NCBI RefSeq assembly: GCF_007679045.1
Contig: NZ_VEFS01000007.1
Span: forward strand, 111,383 to 175,382
Direction: 5' to 3'
Length of the DNA stretch: 64,000 bases
DNA from: Microbacterium sp. BH-3-3-3
Lineage (GTDB): Bacteria; Actinomycetota; Actinomycetes; Actinomycetales; Microbacteriaceae
Within the stretch, counting starts at the first letter, position 1. Each line of letters opens with the position of its first letter. Shown piece by piece: positions 8,643-16,917 of the stretch. Under the pieces are notes generated by a model that worked only from the letters and a program-made list of their open reading frames with translations, was not told the origin of the DNA and made no database searches. The position numbers were made by a program, and so were the translations under genes.

Positions 8643-9611
8643 TCAGCGGGCCGAGATGGTCCAGCCGGCCTCGTGCGAGGCACCGGGGTCGAGCGAGACG
8701 ACGCCCGTGGCGAAGTCGTAGGCGTCGTCGTTGAACGCATCGGGCGCGCACGTCATCGGTTCCACGGCGAGACCGGCGCGGTGTCCGGGCGTGCCGGGAC
8801 CGGCCGGGAGGTCGGCGGTGTGGATCTGCACCCACGGGCAGTCCGTGCCCCAGTTCATGGCCACGCCCGTGCCCGACGGGTCGGTGAGCGTGACGGTCGT
8901 GCGGGCGCCGGCATCCGGGATCAGGCCCGTGTAGGCGTGGTCGATCTCGACGGCGCCGAGCACTCGCGGTTCGCGGAAGTCGAATCGCTCGGCGTCGGAG
9001 GTGACGGATGCCAGGGCCACCGGCGCCAGACGGTCGGGCGTCACCTCGAGCACGGTGTCGGCCGGCAGACCGAGCGTCCACTCGTCGAGGGTCGCCGGTC
9101 CCGCGACGAGGTATGGGTGCGGTCCGGTGCCCCACGGGGCGGGGGTGTCCGACAGGTTCGTGGCTCGCACGGTCTGCGTCAGGCCGTCGGCATCCAGCGA
9201 GAACGTCGTCGACACGACGACCCACCACGGGTAGCCGGCCTGCGCGGTGATCGTGGCGACGAGGGTGACGGAGTCATCGGTCGCCTCACGCACGTTCCAG
9301 TCGACCCACGACAGCAGTCCGTGCAGGGCGTGGCCGCGGTTCGGCTCGGTGAGGGGCAGCTGGTGCTCGACGCCGTCGAAGTGGTGGATGCCGTCGACCA
9401 CGCGGTTCGGCCACGGCGCGAGCGTCGTGCCGCGGTAGGCGGGACGCAGTTCGTCGGCGGCGAAGGGAACGACCAGGTCGCGCCCCTCGAAGGTGAGGGA
9501 GCGGAGGGAAGCGCCCACGCTCGCGATCGCGGCTTCGTAGCCGTGGGCGCGGAGGACGACGGGGGTGCCCGAGACGAGCGTGGGCGTCTCGATGGGAACG
9601 ACAGCGGTCAT
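8643..9611 (-). CDS. Aldose 1-epimerase family protein
   Basis: A 322-residue beta-sandwich protein of the galactose mutarotase family. Recognisable segments are the substrate-binding PWPNRV near residue 68, a His in GHALHG near 93, the catalytic-type GTGPHPYL (His near 160), and AVEPMTC late in the protein, where the Glu acts as base. It would interconvert alpha and beta anomers of hexoses. No sugar operon surrounds it, so the substrate is open. The start at 9611 puts ATG just downstream of an AT-rich ATAATGG segment and it is probably leaderless; the in-frame extension to 9737 runs through the CsbD terminator and is rejected. Confidence 0.85.
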   Translation of the reverse strand: MTAVVPIETPTLVSGTPVVLRAHGYEAAIASVGASLRSLTFEGRDLVVPFAADELRPAYRGTTLAPWPNRVVDGIHHFDGVEHQLPLTEPNRGHALHGLLSWVDWNVREATDDSVTLVATITAQAGYPWWVVVSTTFSLDADGLTQTVRATNLSDTPAPWGTGPHPYLVAGPATLDEWTLGLPADTVLEVTPDRLAPVALASVTSDAERFDFREPRVLGAVEIDHAYTGLIPDAGARTTVTLTDPSGTGVAMNWGTDCPWVQIHTADLPAGPGTPGHRAGLAVEPMTCAPDAFNDDAYDFATGVVSLDPGASHEAGWTISAR

Positions 9612-9705
9612 ATCGCCATTATCCCGGTCGGTCCCGCTGCGGCCCGCCACGCGGCCACGCCGTGGCGGGAGCCGACATCGTCGGCGCGATATCGTCCGAA
9701 AAGAC

Positions 9706-9740
9706 GAAGTGCCCCCATCCGCGAGGGATGAGGGCACTTC
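9706..9740 (-). terminator. Terminator of the CsbD gene
   Basis: Arms GAAGTGCCCCCATCC (9706-9720) and GGATGAGGGCACTTC (9726-9740) pair with one mismatch. In the minus direction the stem is followed by GTCTTTT, a rho-independent signature. Confidence 0.85.
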
Positions 9741-9752
9741 GGGGAGGGCGAC

Positions 9753-9923
9753 TTACTTGAAGGCGTCCTTGACGTTCTCACCGGCCTGCTTGGCGTGGGC
9801 CTTGGTCTGGTCAGCCTGACCTTCGGCCTCGAGGCGCTCGTTGTCCGTCGCCTTGCCAGTGGCTTCCTTCGCCTTGCCAGCGATGTTTTCCGCGGCGTTC
9901 TTGATCTTGTCGTCGAGTCCCAT
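9753..9923 (-). CDS. CsbD family stress protein
   Basis: A 56-residue, very hydrophilic helical protein starting MGLDDKIKNAAENIAGK. Repeated Ala/Lys/Glu/Gly heptads (GKAKEATGKATDNERLEAEG) are diagnostic of CsbD. In Bacillus the founding member is under general stress sigma control; the biochemical role is unknown. GGAGGAG lies 6 bp before ATG 9923. It is monocistronic and ends at the terminator at 9706-9740. Confidence 0.93.
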   Translation of the reverse strand: MGLDDKIKNAAENIAGKAKEATGKATDNERLEAEGQADQTKAHAKQAGENVKDAFK

Positions 9924-10051
9924 GTCGGCTCCTCCCTGTGGTCTTCGGGAATCTCCCGATGTGCGTACACAGTAAGTCGCCGACCTTCACCCGCGAGGGG
10001 GGCTTGATATTCATCTCGCCGTGAGGCACTGCGGCGGGTTAGGTTCAGAGA

Positions 10052-10099
10052 ATGCACCGGGGGGAAGCAGCCATCACGATCGTCCGTGACCGCTCATGA
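10052..10099 (+). CDS. 15-codon leader ORF coupled to the DacA-like gene
   Basis: ATG at 10052 follows a TAGGTT box at 10040-10045, the right distance for a leaderless transcript that begins at the ATG. The ORF encodes MHRGEAAITIVRDRS and its TGA (10097-10099) overlaps the ATG of the next gene (10096) in an ATGA junction. The downstream gene has no ribosome site of its own, so translation of this leader probably delivers ribosomes to it. Whether the peptide has a function is unknown. Confidence 0.5.
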   Translation: MHRGEAAITIVRDRS

Positions 10100-11412
10100 C
10101 CACGTCTCACACGCTCTCGGATTTCGCCGACCTCCTCGATGACGCTTCCCCGGAGCCGACGCCTCCCGGCCCCGCGGGCAAGATCGTCGCCCTGTCATTC
10201 CTCGGGGTGATCCTGCTGCTCCTCGCCGGCTCCGGCGGGTACGTGTGGTGGGCGTCGACGGCGGCGCTGCCCGCTCCCACCGTCACCTCGCAGGCTCCCG
10301 CGGTGACCCCCGGGGCAGCCGCGTCCGTGCCCATGCCCGCGGCCGGTGCCGCTCTGCTGCGGGTCGAGGGCGGCGACGCCTTCCTCGGGCCCGACGCCGC
10401 GAACGTCTTCGCCTCGACCGGTGGCGACGACTCCCGCTCCATCGCCAGCGTCGCGAAGCTGATCACGGCGCTGGTCGTGCTCGATGCGCACCCGCTCGCG
10501 AGCGCTGTCGACCCCGGTCCCACGATCTCGTTCACCAAGGCCGACACCGATCTGTACGACCGGTTCTACGTGCAAGACGCCGTCGTCGCCCGCATGCCCG
10601 ACGGCACGCGCATGTCGCAGCACGACGCGCTGGCGACGATGCTGCTCCCCTCGGCCGCCAACTACGCCGTCGCCCTCGCGCGGTGGGGCTTCGGCTCGGA
10701 GGGCGCCTACGTGCAGGCCGCCCGCACGTGGTTGAGCGCGAACGGGTTGACCAACACCCGCATCGTGGATGCCACGGGGCTCGACTCCCGCAACACCAGC
10801 ACGCCGAGCGATCTGCTCGCCCTCGCGCGTCTCGCCGCGGCGAATCCCGCCGTCGCCGCCATCGCCGCCACCGGCTCGATCGACGTGCCCGGTCCCGGAT
10901 ACGTCACCAACACCAACGACCTGCTGGGCACCCTCGGAATCACGGGGCTCAAGACCGGCAACCTCGGCGACGGCTCGTTCAATCTGCTCTTCACCTCCCG
11001 CCTCGACGTCGGCGTCGGCACGCCCCTGCAGATCACCGGCGTGCGCATGGGCGGCGAGACGCACGACAGCACCGACGACGACGTCCGACGCATGCTGCAG
11101 GGGGTCGCGGACGGGTTCCACGACGTCACCGTCGGCACGGTCGGCGACACCATCGGCTCGATCTCGACGCCGTGGGGAGCGAAGGCCTCGCTCGTGCTCG
11201 CCCAGACGAGCGAGGTGCGCACGTGGTCGGACACCCCGATCGCGGTCGACCTGAAGACCACGACACCGCAGAACTACGCCGACGGCGAGGTCGTGGGCAG
11301 CGTCTCGTGGACCGCCGGACCCCGATCGATCTCGTCGAGCGTGAAGATCTCGGGCGCGATCGAGGAGCCGACGCTGTGGTGGCGCCTCACCCACCCCGGA
11401 GAGCTGGGCTGA
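10096..11412 (+). CDS. D-alanyl-D-alanine carboxypeptidase-like protein (peptidase S11) with altered SxN motif
   Basis: A 438-residue protein with a cytoplasmic N-terminus, one membrane helix (about 29-53), a Pro/Ala linker and an extracellular penicillin-binding fold. Motif 1 is SVAK (Ser118, Lys121) and motif 3 is KTG (282-284). Motif 2, normally Ser-x-Asn in the sequence PSANN, reads PSAAN here (Ser186, Ala187, Ala188), so the Asn that helps catalysis is absent in this alignment. It would trim the terminal D-Ala of peptidoglycan stem peptides if active. It may instead be a weakened enzyme or a binding protein. Its start lies in an ATGA overlap with a small leader ORF. Confidence 0.82.
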   Translation: MTTSHTLSDFADLLDDASPEPTPPGPAGKIVALSFLGVILLLLAGSGGYVWWASTAALPAPTVTSQAPAVTPGAAASVPMPAAGAALLRVEGGDAFLGPDAANVFASTGGDDSRSIASVAKLITALVVLDAHPLASAVDPGPTISFTKADTDLYDRFYVQDAVVARMPDGTRMSQHDALATMLLPSAANYAVALARWGFGSEGAYVQAARTWLSANGLTNTRIVDATGLDSRNTSTPSDLLALARLAAANPAVAAIAATGSIDVPGPGYVTNTNDLLGTLGITGLKTGNLGDGSFNLLFTSRLDVGVGTPLQITGVRMGGETHDSTDDDVRRMLQGVADGFHDVTVGTVGDTIGSISTPWGAKASLVLAQTSEVRTWSDTPIAVDLKTTTPQNYADGEVVGSVSWTAGPRSISSSVKISGAIEEPTLWWRLTHPGELG

Positions 11413-11437
11413 GGCGCACGACCCGCGACATCACGGG

Positions 11438-12148
11438 TCAGACGGCGGGAAGTTCCGCGTGCGCGATGACCGCGTCGCCCGTGTCGCGGAGTTCCATCCG
11501 CGCCGCGTCGCCGCGGAGCACCGCCGCATTCATGCGGCACACGATGGGCACGTCCGAACCGAGCACCTCTCCGGCGCTGAACTCCGTGCCGTCGACGCCC
11601 ACGAACACCAGTTCGTAGGTCGCTCCGACGTCGAGTCCGGACGCCTCGAGGTACGCCTCGGTGCCCCACGTGTGCGCCACGACCTCCGCCGAGACGTCGA
11701 CGCCGCCGACGTCGTCGCTCACCGCGATCTGCTCGACAGCCCCCAGGGTCCCGGGCGGACCGGACGGCACTGTCGAGGTGAACGCACCGGCTCCGCTGAC
11801 CCCGATGACCACCCCGACGACGAGACACGCCGCGGCGGTCAGCGGCGTGACCCATCGCCGGCGTCGGCGTGCCGCCGCGGCATCCGGAACGAAGTCGACC
11901 TCGGGCGAGACCTCGCCGTCGACCGCACCCTGGATCCCCTCCCACAGGTCGTCGGCGTCGCGCGGAGCCGTCCAGGTGAGATCGCCCTGACGCAGGCGCC
12001 CGGCGAGCGCCTGCAGCGAGGCGTATTCCTCCGCGCGAGCAGGATCGGCTCGGCGGAGATCGTCGAACTCGGCGCTCTGCGCCGCGGTCAGCTCGCCAGC
12101 GAGCGCGGCCGCGGCCAGTTCGGCCCAGCGGTCATCGGGAGTGCGCAT
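11438..12148 (-). CDS. Membrane-anchored anti-sigma factor (RskA-like)
   Basis: A 236-residue protein with a cytoplasmic N-terminal domain (about 1-90), a membrane helix around 103-125 after an Arg-rich stretch, and an extracellular beta-rich domain with one Cys. The N-terminal segment lacks the His-x3-Cys-x2-Cys zinc motif of ZAS anti-sigma factors, so control would not be by that redox switch. Gene order and a 17-bp overlap with the ECF sigma gene upstream show the partner. GGAGGAG precedes ATG 12148. The extracellular domain resembles the RskA C-terminal fold (ELVFVGVDG region), where regulated proteolysis frees the sigma factor. Confidence 0.85.
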   Translation of the reverse strand: MRTPDDRWAELAAAALAGELTAAQSAEFDDLRRADPARAEEYASLQALAGRLRQGDLTWTAPRDADDLWEGIQGAVDGEVSPEVDFVPDAAAARRRRRWVTPLTAAACLVVGVVIGVSGAGAFTSTVPSGPPGTLGAVEQIAVSDDVGGVDVSAEVVAHTWGTEAYLEASGLDVGATYELVFVGVDGTEFSAGEVLGSDVPIVCRMNAAVLRGDAARMELRDTGDAVIAHAELPAV

Positions 12149-12665
12149 CGGGCTCCTCCATCTCTTCGAGGTGCGTCCTGAGGGCGCGGAGTGCGTGGAA
12201 CGTACGGGTGCGCCAGGTCGCGACGGGCACGCCCGTGGCATCCGAGAGCTCCTGATAGGTGCGACCGTGCAGGTGGACGGCGACGACGGCGGTGCGGTGC
12301 GCCTCCGTGAGGACCGACAGCGCCTCCAGCATGCGCAGACGCTCGAGGGGATCGATCGCCTCCGCCGCGCGGCTCTCGAGCTCGGCGTGATCGCCGATCA
12401 GCGGGAGGCGGGCGCGAGCGCGGAGCGCATCGACGATGACGTTGCGCGCGATCGCGAACAACCAGGTGCGCTCGGAGGCGCCCTGGGCGTCGAACCGATC
12501 GCGCGCTCGCCACGCGCGGAGAAATGTCTCCTGCACGCAGTCCTCCGCAAGCGGACGGTCTCGGAGGGCGTTGACGGCGAAGCCGAGCAGGGCGTTGGCG
12601 TTGTCGTCGAAGGCCCGGCGCAGGTCGAATCCCGCTCCCGCCGGACGTGGCCGAGATGCGTGCAT
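12132..12665 (-). CDS. ECF RNA polymerase sigma factor
   Basis: A 177-residue sigma-70 family protein. Region 2 includes LAEDCVQETFLRAWR (core binding and -10 recognition), and region 4 is the helix-turn-helix around YQELSDATGVPVATWRTR. There is no region 1 or 3, as expected for group 4 factors. ATG 12665 is chosen because AGGGAGAGG lies just upstream; an alternative ATG at 12701 is possible. It overlaps its anti-sigma partner and diverges from the CHRD-sortase pair, which may be its target. Confidence 0.88.
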   Translation of the reverse strand: MHASRPRPAGAGFDLRRAFDDNANALLGFAVNALRDRPLAEDCVQETFLRAWRARDRFDAQGASERTWLFAIARNVIVDALRARARLPLIGDHAELESRAAEAIDPLERLRMLEALSVLTEAHRTAVVAVHLHGRTYQELSDATGVPVATWRTRTFHALRALRTHLEEMEEPDAHSR

Positions 12666-12877
12666 GCGCCTCTCCCTGCTTCGCCCGGTCGACCCCGTCA
12701 TGCGCGCAGCCCCTTCGAGATTAACGGTCGCCGAAGCGGCGGCCCTGTGAGGTATACGTCGGCGCGGCGGCCCGCGTTCATCGCCGGACGAATTCTCGGC
12801 CCCGATGAACGCCGAAGCACTCGCGGTCGTACACCTCTGCCACCGGACGTTCCGCGTCCCGATCGAAAGGCACGACG

Positions 12878-13588
12878 ATGACGAAGAAGACGTACGCCCG
12901 CCCACTGACGATCGGCGCCCTGGCCGGTGTCGCTCTGCTGGCCGTCGGTTCCCCCGCGTTCGCCGAGACGGAGGTGTCGGAACCGGCCGAATTCACGAGT
13001 GCGTTCACGGTCATGGCGACCCCCGATCAGGTGATCAACAACGACGGGGTCGCCGCACCGGGGCAGAGCGGCGCGACCGGCACCTTCACGTTCCGCATCA
13101 ATTCGGACGAGGAGATCATCTGCTACGACATCCGCCTCGAGGGCGTCAGCGGCGACTACCAGAGCCCCGCCAAGACGGCGACGCACATCCACGAAGCCGC
13201 CGTCGGCAAGCCCGGCCCGCCGCGAATCGCCTTCCCGAATCCGGAGCCGGTCGGCGACGGACCGCGCACCTCGTCGGGATGCCTGCAGGGGCCCTTCACC
13301 ACCGGTGTCGTCACGAACGGCGCCGACACCGGCACGGGCTTCTCGCTCAAGCAGATCGAAGCGAATCCCGCCGGGTTCACGGGCGATTCGCACACGGTCG
13401 ACTTCGCAGCCGGAGTGGTCCGCGGCCAGCTGACGTCGATCCCCGTCGGCGGAGTCGACACCGGGGCCGGAGGCGCTGCGGCGACCGACGCCAGCGGTTG
13501 GGGCATCGCGGCCGCCGCCGGCGGACTCGGCCTCGTCGCCGCATCCGTCTTCGTCGTCCAGCGTCGACGCGCGGCCGACGCGAAGTGA
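12878..13588 (+). CDS. Secreted CHRD-domain protein with sortase-type C-terminus
   Basis: A 236-residue exported protein. The signal peptide covers about 1-29 (cleavage after SPAFA). The CHRD-like beta domain (about 38-185) carries the conserved THIHEA segment (His103, His105) and two Cys. It ends with PVGGVDTG (189-196), a Gly/Ala spacer, a membrane helix about 207-227 and a basic QRRR tail. That tail has the architecture of a sortase substrate, although the motif is GVDTG rather than LPxTG. GAAAGG precedes ATG 12878. Its stop overlaps the GTG of the sortase gene, so the two are made together. CHRD domains bind extracellular ligands in animals; the bacterial role is unknown. Confidence 0.85.
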   Translation: MTKKTYARPLTIGALAGVALLAVGSPAFAETEVSEPAEFTSAFTVMATPDQVINNDGVAAPGQSGATGTFTFRINSDEEIICYDIRLEGVSGDYQSPAKTATHIHEAAVGKPGPPRIAFPNPEPVGDGPRTSSGCLQGPFTTGVVTNGADTGTGFSLKQIEANPAGFTGDSHTVDFAAGVVRGQLTSIPVGGVDTGAGGAAATDASGWGIAAAAGGLGLVAASVFVVQRRRAADAK

Positions 13589-14250
13589 CCGACGCACGGC
13601 GCGGCGCGCGGCGGATCGCCCGGACAGGGCGGACGCTGCGTGCCGCGTGCGTGCTCGCTCTCGTCGGCGTGCTGGCCTGCGCGGGATGCACCGCCGCATC
13701 CCCGGCAGCCGCCCCGGCATCTCCCGCATCCATCGTCCCACCGGTGTCCCCCGCCCCACCGGCGTCCACGCCCGAAGCCGCAGCGGCCGCACCCGCGGCT
13801 CCGGCTCCCCCTGCGCCCTCCCGCGTCGTGATCCCAGCGCTCTCCCTCGACGAAGAGCTGATCGACCTCGGGATCGCCGCGGACGGGAGCATGGAGGTCC
13901 CGGCCGACTACGACGAGGTGGGATGGTTCACCAGCGGCGGACGTCCCGGCGGAACCGGCCCGACCGTCATCGCCGCCCACGTCGACTCGCCCACCGGTCC
14001 TGCGGTGTTCGTGGACCTCGAGAACGTGGTCGTGGGCGACGTCATCGAGGTATACGACGACGACGGCGGCACCGCCCACGCCTACCGCGTCACCGAAACG
14101 GCCGACTACCCCAAGTCGGCTTTCCCCACCGCCCGTGTCTTCGGCGCCACCGCGAAAGACGAGCTGAGGCTCATCACCTGCGGCGGGGTGTTCGATCGCG
14201 ATGCGGGTTCGTACGTCGACAACCGGGTGGTCTACGCCGAGCGCGCGTGA
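13585..14250 (+). CDS. Class F sortase, possible lipoprotein
   Basis: A 221-residue sortase. The catalytic set is His132 (IAAHVDS), Cys199 (LITCGG) and Arg214 (DNRVVYA). The N-terminus has a hydrophobic segment ending VLACAGC; Cys35 could be lipidated, though Cys at -3 is unusual, and a Pro/Ala linker of about 40 residues follows. Class F sortases in actinobacteria cleave or transfer proteins at the cell surface. The GTG start at 13585 overlaps the CHRD gene stop (GTGA), pointing to the CHRD protein as the substrate. No other sortase gene is in the window. Confidence 0.88.
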   Translation: MTDARRGARRIARTGRTLRAACVLALVGVLACAGCTAASPAAAPASPASIVPPVSPAPPASTPEAAAAAPAAPAPPAPSRVVIPALSLDEELIDLGIAADGSMEVPADYDEVGWFTSGGRPGGTGPTVIAAHVDSPTGPAVFVDLENVVVGDVIEVYDDDGGTAHAYRVTETADYPKSAFPTARVFGATAKDELRLITCGGVFDRDAGSYVDNRVVYAERA

Positions 14251-14257
14251 TCGTCGC

Positions 14258-14872
14258 TCACGACCTCAGGTGATCCCGCGCCCACAGAGCGGCGCTCGTG
14301 CGGTCGGCGACGCCGATGTGCCGGAAGACGTTGCCCAGATGCGCCTTCACGGTCCGCTCCGAGATGCCGAGCGCCGTGGCCACCTGCTTGTTCGCGAGGC
14401 CGTTCGCGACGAGCCGCAGCACCTCCTCCTCGCGCGCGCTGAGGCCGTTGCCCGGTGTTGCGGCATCCGGAAGCAGAGCGCCGGCGACGCGGGCGTCGAG
14501 CGGCGTGTGGCCCTCCGCGACGGATCGCACGGCGGAGCGCAGGTCGGCGGGTTCGGCGTCCTTGAGTTGGTAGCCCGTGGCCCCGGCGGTGATCGCCCGA
14601 CGCACCTGGTCGCGGTCGCCGAACGAGGTCAGCACGAGCACGCGGATGCTGGGATGCTCCGCCCGCACGGCACGCGTCGCCGCGATCCCGTCCATGACCG
14701 GCATCGACACGTCCATGACGACGACGTCGACCTCGGTCGTGCCGACGAGCGCGACGGCCTCCGCGCCGTTCGCCGCGGTGGCGGACACCACGATGTCACC
14801 GTCCGCGGCGAGCACCGAGGCGAGTCCCTCCCGCACCATCGAGTGGTCGTCGACGACGAGGACGCGGATCAT
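14258..14872 (-). CDS. NarL/LuxR-type response regulator
   Basis: A 204-residue two-domain regulator. The receiver domain has the acidic pair Asp8-Asp9, phospho-acceptor Asp54 (VVMDVSMP) and Lys in the YQLKDAEP segment. The C-terminal LuxR helix-turn-helix reads LSAREEEVLRLVANG, then NKQVATALGISERTVKAHL. Its ATG overlaps the stop of the histidine kinase gene by 4 bp (14869-14872), so the pair is translationally coupled. It converges on the sortase gene with only 7 bp between the stop codons. Confidence 0.92.
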   Translation of the reverse strand: MIRVLVVDDHSMVREGLASVLAADGDIVVSATAANGAEAVALVGTTEVDVVVMDVSMPVMDGIAATRAVRAEHPSIRVLVLTSFGDRDQVRRAITAGATGYQLKDAEPADLRSAVRSVAEGHTPLDARVAGALLPDAATPGNGLSAREEEVLRLVANGLANKQVATALGISERTVKAHLGNVFRHIGVADRTSAALWARDHLRS

Positions 14873-16257
14873 TCGGACTCCCGGGGGCGATCGTGCGGGG
14901 GAAGGGTCACGCGCCACGCCGTGCCGTGACCGGGAGCGGTGGCGAGGGCAAGCTCGGCGCCGGCATCGGTGGCGAGGTCGCGCAGAACGCGCGTGCCGAG
15001 GTGCCCCTCGACGGGTGAGCGGTGCAGGGTCGCCATGTCGAACCCCCGGCCGTCGTCGGCGACCGTCAGCACGGTGCCGGCGTCCTCCGCGGCCACGGTG
15101 ATCACGACGCGGCAGGGAGCCGCGTGGGTCACGGCGTTGCGCAATGCCTCCTGCACGACCCGGTACAGCAGGCGCTCGTGCTCCTCCGGCAGTTCGTCCA
15201 CGGGCATCCGCAGGTCGAGCACGACGTCGGCTCCTCGCGTGCGGGCCGTCGCCGCGAGGTCGTGCAGGGCGGAGGCGAGACCGGACGCGCCCAGGCTCTC
15301 GGGGTAGATGTCGACCAGCAGCGAGCGCAGCACGCGCACGTTCCCGCGGACCGCCGCCGCCACCTCGCGCAGGCGCGACGCCCCGGCCTCCTCGCCGCGG
15401 CGGTCGGCCTCGACGGCCGCGCTCTCGGCGCCGTAGCTGGTGGCGACGAGTTCCTGCACCGGGCCGTCGTGCAGGCTGCCCGCGATGCGTCGGCGTTCGG
15501 CATCCGACGCATCCACCGCCCGCTGCAGCAGTTCGCTGCGTCGCGTCTCGGCCCGGCGGAGTTGCCGCAGAAGCGTCCAGACGATCGGGGCGGTGAGCAC
15601 CGCGAGCAGCAGCAGACTGCTCGTCGTCACGCCGGTGAATCCGCGCCACAGCTCCGCCGAGCGCGCCGCGACGGGCTCATAGGGGTAGTAGACCTCGAAC
15701 AGCAGCTGCTGCCCGCTCGCCGACCACACCGGACGGTAGACCTCGAGCAGGCGCGACCCGCTCTCGAACTCGTTCTCATCCTCCGACAGGTCCGACACCG
15801 CCGCACGGGTCGAGGGGGTCGTGAGGGCCGCGCGCTGGGCCTCGTCGAGCTCGAAGGTGCGGCCGATCAACTGCGGCTCGTCGGCGTAGAGCACGCGCCC
15901 CTCGGGGCTCCAGATCTTCACCCGGATGACGTCGTCGCCGAGGATCTGCGACCGCACGGTCACGTCGAAGGCAGCGACGGCGGCCGGGTCTCCCGCGGCG
16001 AGCGCGTCACTGAGCGCGGGCCGCACGACGGCGTCCGCGAGCACGTTGGTCACCTGCGCGGCATCGTTGACCGCCTCGCGCTCCGCCAGCCACTGCGCGC
16101 CGAACCCGGCGAGCGCTGCGACGGCCACCAGCACGGCGGCCAGCCCCGCGGCGAGGCGCAGCAGCACGGCACGGGTCGACAGGGTGCGCGGGAGTGTCCG
16201 AGAGGGGCGCGCCGTGACGAGCACCTCCCACGACGGAGCGGAGGGGTCGGATGCCAC
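14869..16257 (-). CDS. Sensor histidine kinase, NarL-type partner (HisKA_3)
   Basis: A 462-residue kinase with two membrane helices (about 30-52 and 208-230) flanking an extracellular sensor domain of about 150 residues. The dimerisation motif ERRRIAGSLHDGPVQEL contains the phospho-acceptor His263. The ATPase domain shows RNAVTHA and DDGRGFD. It starts with GTG 16257, immediately after the stop of the upstream gene (TGAGTG), so it depends on that gene for translation. The sensor domain has a WSPEGRVLYAD segment found in periplasmic PAS/CACHE-like folds; the ligand is unknown. Confidence 0.9.
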   Translation of the reverse strand: MASDPSAPSWEVLVTARPSRTLPRTLSTRAVLLRLAAGLAAVLVAVAALAGFGAQWLAEREAVNDAAQVTNVLADAVVRPALSDALAAGDPAAVAAFDVTVRSQILGDDVIRVKIWSPEGRVLYADEPQLIGRTFELDEAQRAALTTPSTRAAVSDLSEDENEFESGSRLLEVYRPVWSASGQQLLFEVYYPYEPVAARSAELWRGFTGVTTSSLLLLAVLTAPIVWTLLRQLRRAETRRSELLQRAVDASDAERRRIAGSLHDGPVQELVATSYGAESAAVEADRRGEEAGASRLREVAAAVRGNVRVLRSLLVDIYPESLGASGLASALHDLAATARTRGADVVLDLRMPVDELPEEHERLLYRVVQEALRNAVTHAAPCRVVITVAAEDAGTVLTVADDGRGFDMATLHRSPVEGHLGTRVLRDLATDAGAELALATAPGHGTAWRVTLPPHDRPRESE

Positions 16258-16746
16258 TCAGTCGTCTCCCCCGTGGCGGTCGCCGCCGTGTCCGCTTGTG
16301 CCGCCATCGTCCGTGCCGCCGCTCCCAGCGCGGCCGCTGTCGTCGGTGCGGGATTGCGTCGAATCACCCGTGCCCTGCACGGCTCTGTCATCGCCGGGTT
16401 CGACGCGCGTGTCGCGCGGGGCGTCGCCACCGGCGTCTTCGGGAGTCGTCACCGCCGCACCGTCGTCGCTGCCGTGAGAGCCGTCGCCGCCGGGAGCGGA
16501 GTCATCGGTCGAGGTGGCGCCGCCATCGCGGTCGTCGCCGGGCTCGACCCGCTGGTCGCGCGGAACGTCTCCGCCATGATCGTCGACGGATGCCGAGGGC
16601 GAGGGCGTCGGCGCGAGCACCTGGGCGAGCGAGGGCACCGGCACGGGCACCGATTCGGCGAACGACGCATTGCCCCACAACCCGATCGCCGCGGGTGCGG
16701 CGGCTATCAGCAGAGCTCCCGCTCCGACAAGGATCCGCTTCTTCAT
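16258..16746 (-). CDS. Secreted Asp/Gly/Ser-rich low-complexity protein upstream of a kinase-regulator pair
   Basis: A 162-residue protein with a signal peptide (MKKRILVGAGALLIAAAP, cleavage about residue 30). A short Pro-rich segment is followed by a disordered, acidic Asp/Gly/Ser tail. The tail contains an internal duplication: GGDVPRDQRVEPGDDR at about 58-73 and GGDAPRDTRVEPGDDR at 106-121. I do not recognise a family. Many acidic residues could bind calcium or other cations. The TGA directly abuts the GTG of the kinase gene. AAAGGA lies about 10 bp before the ATG. Confidence 0.75.
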   Translation of the reverse strand: MKKRILVGAGALLIAAAPAAIGLWGNASFAESVPVPVPSLAQVLAPTPSPSASVDDHGGDVPRDQRVEPGDDRDGGATSTDDSAPGGDGSHGSDDGAAVTTPEDAGGDAPRDTRVEPGDDRAVQGTGDSTQSRTDDSGRAGSGGTDDGGTSGHGGDRHGGDD

Positions 16747-16917
16747 GTCATCCGTCCTTTCGCCCATTTTCACCCGCAGTGCGGGGAACGCTGTCCACTG
16801 TTCGCGAAAGCGCACGGCCGGGCCATCGGACGATGGTCGTACTACCAAGGTCGCATTGCCCGGTCCGGGCGCCGGCCGCGACGGTGGGAGCAGCTCAACC
16901 GACGAAACGAGGCCCTC

